Assembly (NCBI GenBank): GCA_031260385.1
Contig: JAIRKB010000022.1
Coordinates: 1 to 5,507 of the forward strand
Source of the DNA: Propionibacteriaceae bacterium
GTDB taxonomy: Bacteria; Actinomycetota; Actinomycetes; Propionibacteriales; Propionibacteriaceae
DNA length: 5,507 bases
Direction: 5' to 3'
Shown in pieces: positions 4,117 through 5,507 of the stretch (position 1 is its first letter; each line of letters opens with the position of its first letter). A model generated the notes under the pieces. It saw nothing but the letters and a program-made list of their open reading frames with translations. It did not search any database and was not told where the DNA came from. Made by a program: the position numbers and the translations under genes.

Positions 4117-5430
4117 CTATTGGACGACGATGGAGTTGAGGATACGCCAGTTGGGTTTCCCTGCGTAGAGTAGGGCCCGGATCCGATAGTTGTCGAAGTT
4201 CCGGAACCCGAATCCGATACGTTTGATGCGTTTGATCAGGTTGTTTAATGCTTCAGTGGGTCCGTTACTGATCCGGGCTAGATGGTAGTTACAGATCTTG
4301 TCGAACCACTTGTTGAGGGTGCGGGCGAGTTTACGGATCTCTGGTGGCATGGCCGGGCGCGTGCAGTGTTCGTATAGATCGGTGAGGATCGCTCGGGCGG
4401 TGACCGGGTTGGTTTCCCTATAGAAGTCTCTAAGGCGTTCTTTGACCCGATAGGCGAGCGCGACTTCCATGTTCGGGTCACCCAACTGGAGTAGAGATTC
4501 CAGGCGCTGGGTCGCAGTCTCACTGAGGTGTTCTTCGCCAGTTAACAGCACTCGGCGTATCCGATACAGCGGATCATCACGACGCCCGCGGTGCCCGGTT
4601 TGTTGCTGTTGGACTCGGCGACGTACTTGGTCCAGGGTTTTGTTAGCCAGGCTGACGACGTGGAAAGAGTCAACCACTTGAGCGGCTCTTGGCAGGATCA
4701 CTGTGTAAACCGCCGCATAAGTGTTGGACATGTCCAAAGCCCCATATCGGATTCGTTGTTTCCAATTTTCGCTTTGCGAGTTAAGGAATCGGGCCACATC
4801 TGTGAAACGACGTGTTGGGAGAATGTCAATGATTTGGTGATGATCCACATCCGCAACCGTGGTCGCATAGCTAGTGTTTTCCCCAGTCAAACGCACGAAC
4901 CTGGTTTCGTCCAGTCCGATCGCTGTAGTCCTGGTTAACCGTTTCTTATCGGCTGCCAGTAACGCGGCCCCATACAAAGTAACCACATCATTGATCGTAT
5001 GCCAGTCACACGCCAACTCGTTCGCGACCTCGGAGACCGTTCTACCACCACCAACCTGACGGGTCGCCCACTTCGCAGCCCGCGTGGTCAATAAACAATT
5101 CTTTGCTGCGATCCGGTGATCCTGGACCACAAACGACCCACCAGAACAGTCCAGATCGACACAAACCATACGATGCTTACGCCACCCAAGCCGCATCGGC
5201 TGACCATACACCGGCAAATCAACATACCTCACCAAAGGGCGTTCCTTGACCCGGGTCGGCCCACCACATACCGGACAAGCCACATCACCAATCATCAACT
5301 CGATAACTAGATCAACCTCTTTCACCCGCCGCTCGTAACGTAACACTCGAACACTCTTCAACCCGACCAGAGCCCGCAAAATTTCGGTAGAATCAGTCAC
5401 CACGAAGGTGCTTTTTGGTTGTTTCTTCAC
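4117..5430 (-). CDS. ISL3-family DDE transposase
   Basis: The intact transposase has 437 aa, a normal length for the family. It starts at GTG 5430-5428, the first start in the frame and consistent with the N-terminus MKKQPKSTFVVTDSTEILRALVGL. The N-terminal zinc finger (zf-ISL3) has C52-x2-C55 in CPVCGGPTR and C90-x4-C95. A helix-turn-helix follows (about 127-152, GGGRTVSEVANELACDWHTINDVV) that should bind the terminal repeats. The DDE catalytic domain has D174 in IGLDETRF, D233 in ALDMSNTY and E393 in GPTEALNN, plus the family motif VVDSFHVV (252-259) and the C-terminal RIKRIGFGFRNFDNYRIRALLYAG. The enzyme cuts and joins element ends in the cytoplasm with metal ions. There is no frameshift or internal stop, so it is probably functional. 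The ribosome-binding site is poor (TTGAG), and the start lies inside an inverted repeat, suggesting low translation. Confidence 0.97.
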   Translation of the reverse strand: MKKQPKSTFVVTDSTEILRALVGLKSVRVLRYERRVKEVDLVIELMIGDVACPVCGGPTRVKERPLVRYVDLPVYGQPMRLGWRKHRMVCVDLDCSGGSFVVQDHRIAAKNCLLTTRAAKWATRQVGGGRTVSEVANELACDWHTINDVVTLYGAALLAADKKRLTRTTAIGLDETRFVRLTGENTSYATTVADVDHHQIIDILPTRRFTDVARFLNSQSENWKQRIRYGALDMSNTYAAVYTVILPRAAQVVDSFHVVSLANKTLDQVRRRVQQQQTGHRGRRDDPLYRIRRVLLTGEEHLSETATQRLESLLQLGDPNMEVALAYRVKERLRDFYRETNPVTARAILTDLYEHCTRPAMPPEIRKLARTLNKWFDKICNYHLARISNGPTEALNNLIKRIKRIGFGFRNFDNYRIRALLYAGKPNWRILNSIVVQ

Positions 5431-5453
5431 AACTCAATCTTGAAGCACCTTCG
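5403..5453 (-). promoter_or_regulatory. Inverted repeat enclosing the transposase start codon
   Basis: CGAAGGTGCTT (5403-5413) and AAGCACCTTCG (5443-5453) are perfect 11-bp complements separated by 29 bases that contain the GTG start (5430-5428) and the weak ribosome-binding site. A second, inner stem in the mRNA, GTTGT with ACAAC (5433-5429 and 5422-5418), also covers part of the start codon. A transcript entering from outside the element would carry both arms and could hide the start. This resembles the known protection of IS10, IS50 and IS200 transposase genes from read-through, but is an inference here. Confidence 0.55.
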
Positions 5454-5484
5454 CCCACTCCACCCGGATACACCCCACGACACG

Positions 5485-5507
5485 ACCCCGCTCAAATCCG
5501 AAGCGCC
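5485..5507 (-). repeat. Right terminal inverted repeat of the ISL3 element
   Basis: Read inward on the minus strand it is GGCGCTTCGGATTTGAGCGG (then GGT). It lies 55 bases upstream of the transposase start, so it probably overlaps or adjoins the promoter region. It coincides with the window edge, so any further outward extension is unseen. Confidence 0.8.

Larger units (their letters stand above)
3880..5507 (-). mobile_element. ISL3-family insertion sequence, apparently complete (about 1.63 kb)
   Basis: The element is bounded by imperfect terminal inverted repeats (left 3880-3902, right 5485-5507), carries one intact ISL3 transposase gene on the minus strand, and has about 215 bp of non-coding DNA between the left end and the transposase stop. 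Ends reading CTTCGGATT a few bases in are typical of ISL3 elements, whose ends often begin GGCTCTTC. The exact outer base is uncertain by one or two. The window stops at the right end, so the 8-bp target duplication that ISL3 elements make cannot be checked. No passenger gene is present. The intact frame and ends suggest it is active or recently active. Confidence 0.85.

Overview
The window looks like chromosomal DNA from a moderately GC-rich actinobacterium. The evidence is the type of two-component system (CutRS-like layout), TANNNT-type -10 boxes, GTG starts with good Shine-Dalgarno sequences, a single-domain YegP/DUF1508 protein and an ISL3-family insertion sequence. This assignment is an inference; no rRNA or other taxonomic marker is present.

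Layout. Positions 1-1190 hold three genes on the minus strand: the N-terminus of a proline-rich protein that runs off the left edge, a DNA-alkylation-repair (AlkD-like) protein immediately upstream of it, and a small YegP/DUF1508 protein. From 1371 to 3114 a plus-strand operon encodes an OmpR-type response regulator and its membrane histidine kinase, with overlapping reading frames; the regulator gene may be transcribed without a leader. Positions 3115-3879 hold no convincing gene but are dense in secondary structure: a 218-bp near-symmetric palindrome, two further hairpins, three copies of a GGTGATCTYYAGCC-type repeat (two direct, one inverted), and a short sequence that looks like the end of another ISL3-like element. 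From about 3880 to the right edge lies an apparently complete ISL3-family insertion sequence: imperfect terminal inverted repeats, an intact 437-aa DDE transposase on the minus strand, a 200-bp non-coding 3' segment with nested inverted repeats that can fold as a cloverleaf, and an 11-bp inverted repeat that encloses the transposase start codon.

How it works together. The two-component pair should sense an envelope or extracellular cue and regulate transcription; its targets are not visible here. The IS sits downstream of it, tail-to-tail, and does not interrupt a recognisable gene. The most unusual material is the non-coding DNA: the 218-bp palindrome, the nested repeats inside the IS, and the two ISL3-type ends that face away from each other across a spacer that can be read as 8 bp, the size of an ISL3 target duplication. 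No complete novel defence or mobile system can be demonstrated from this sequence.
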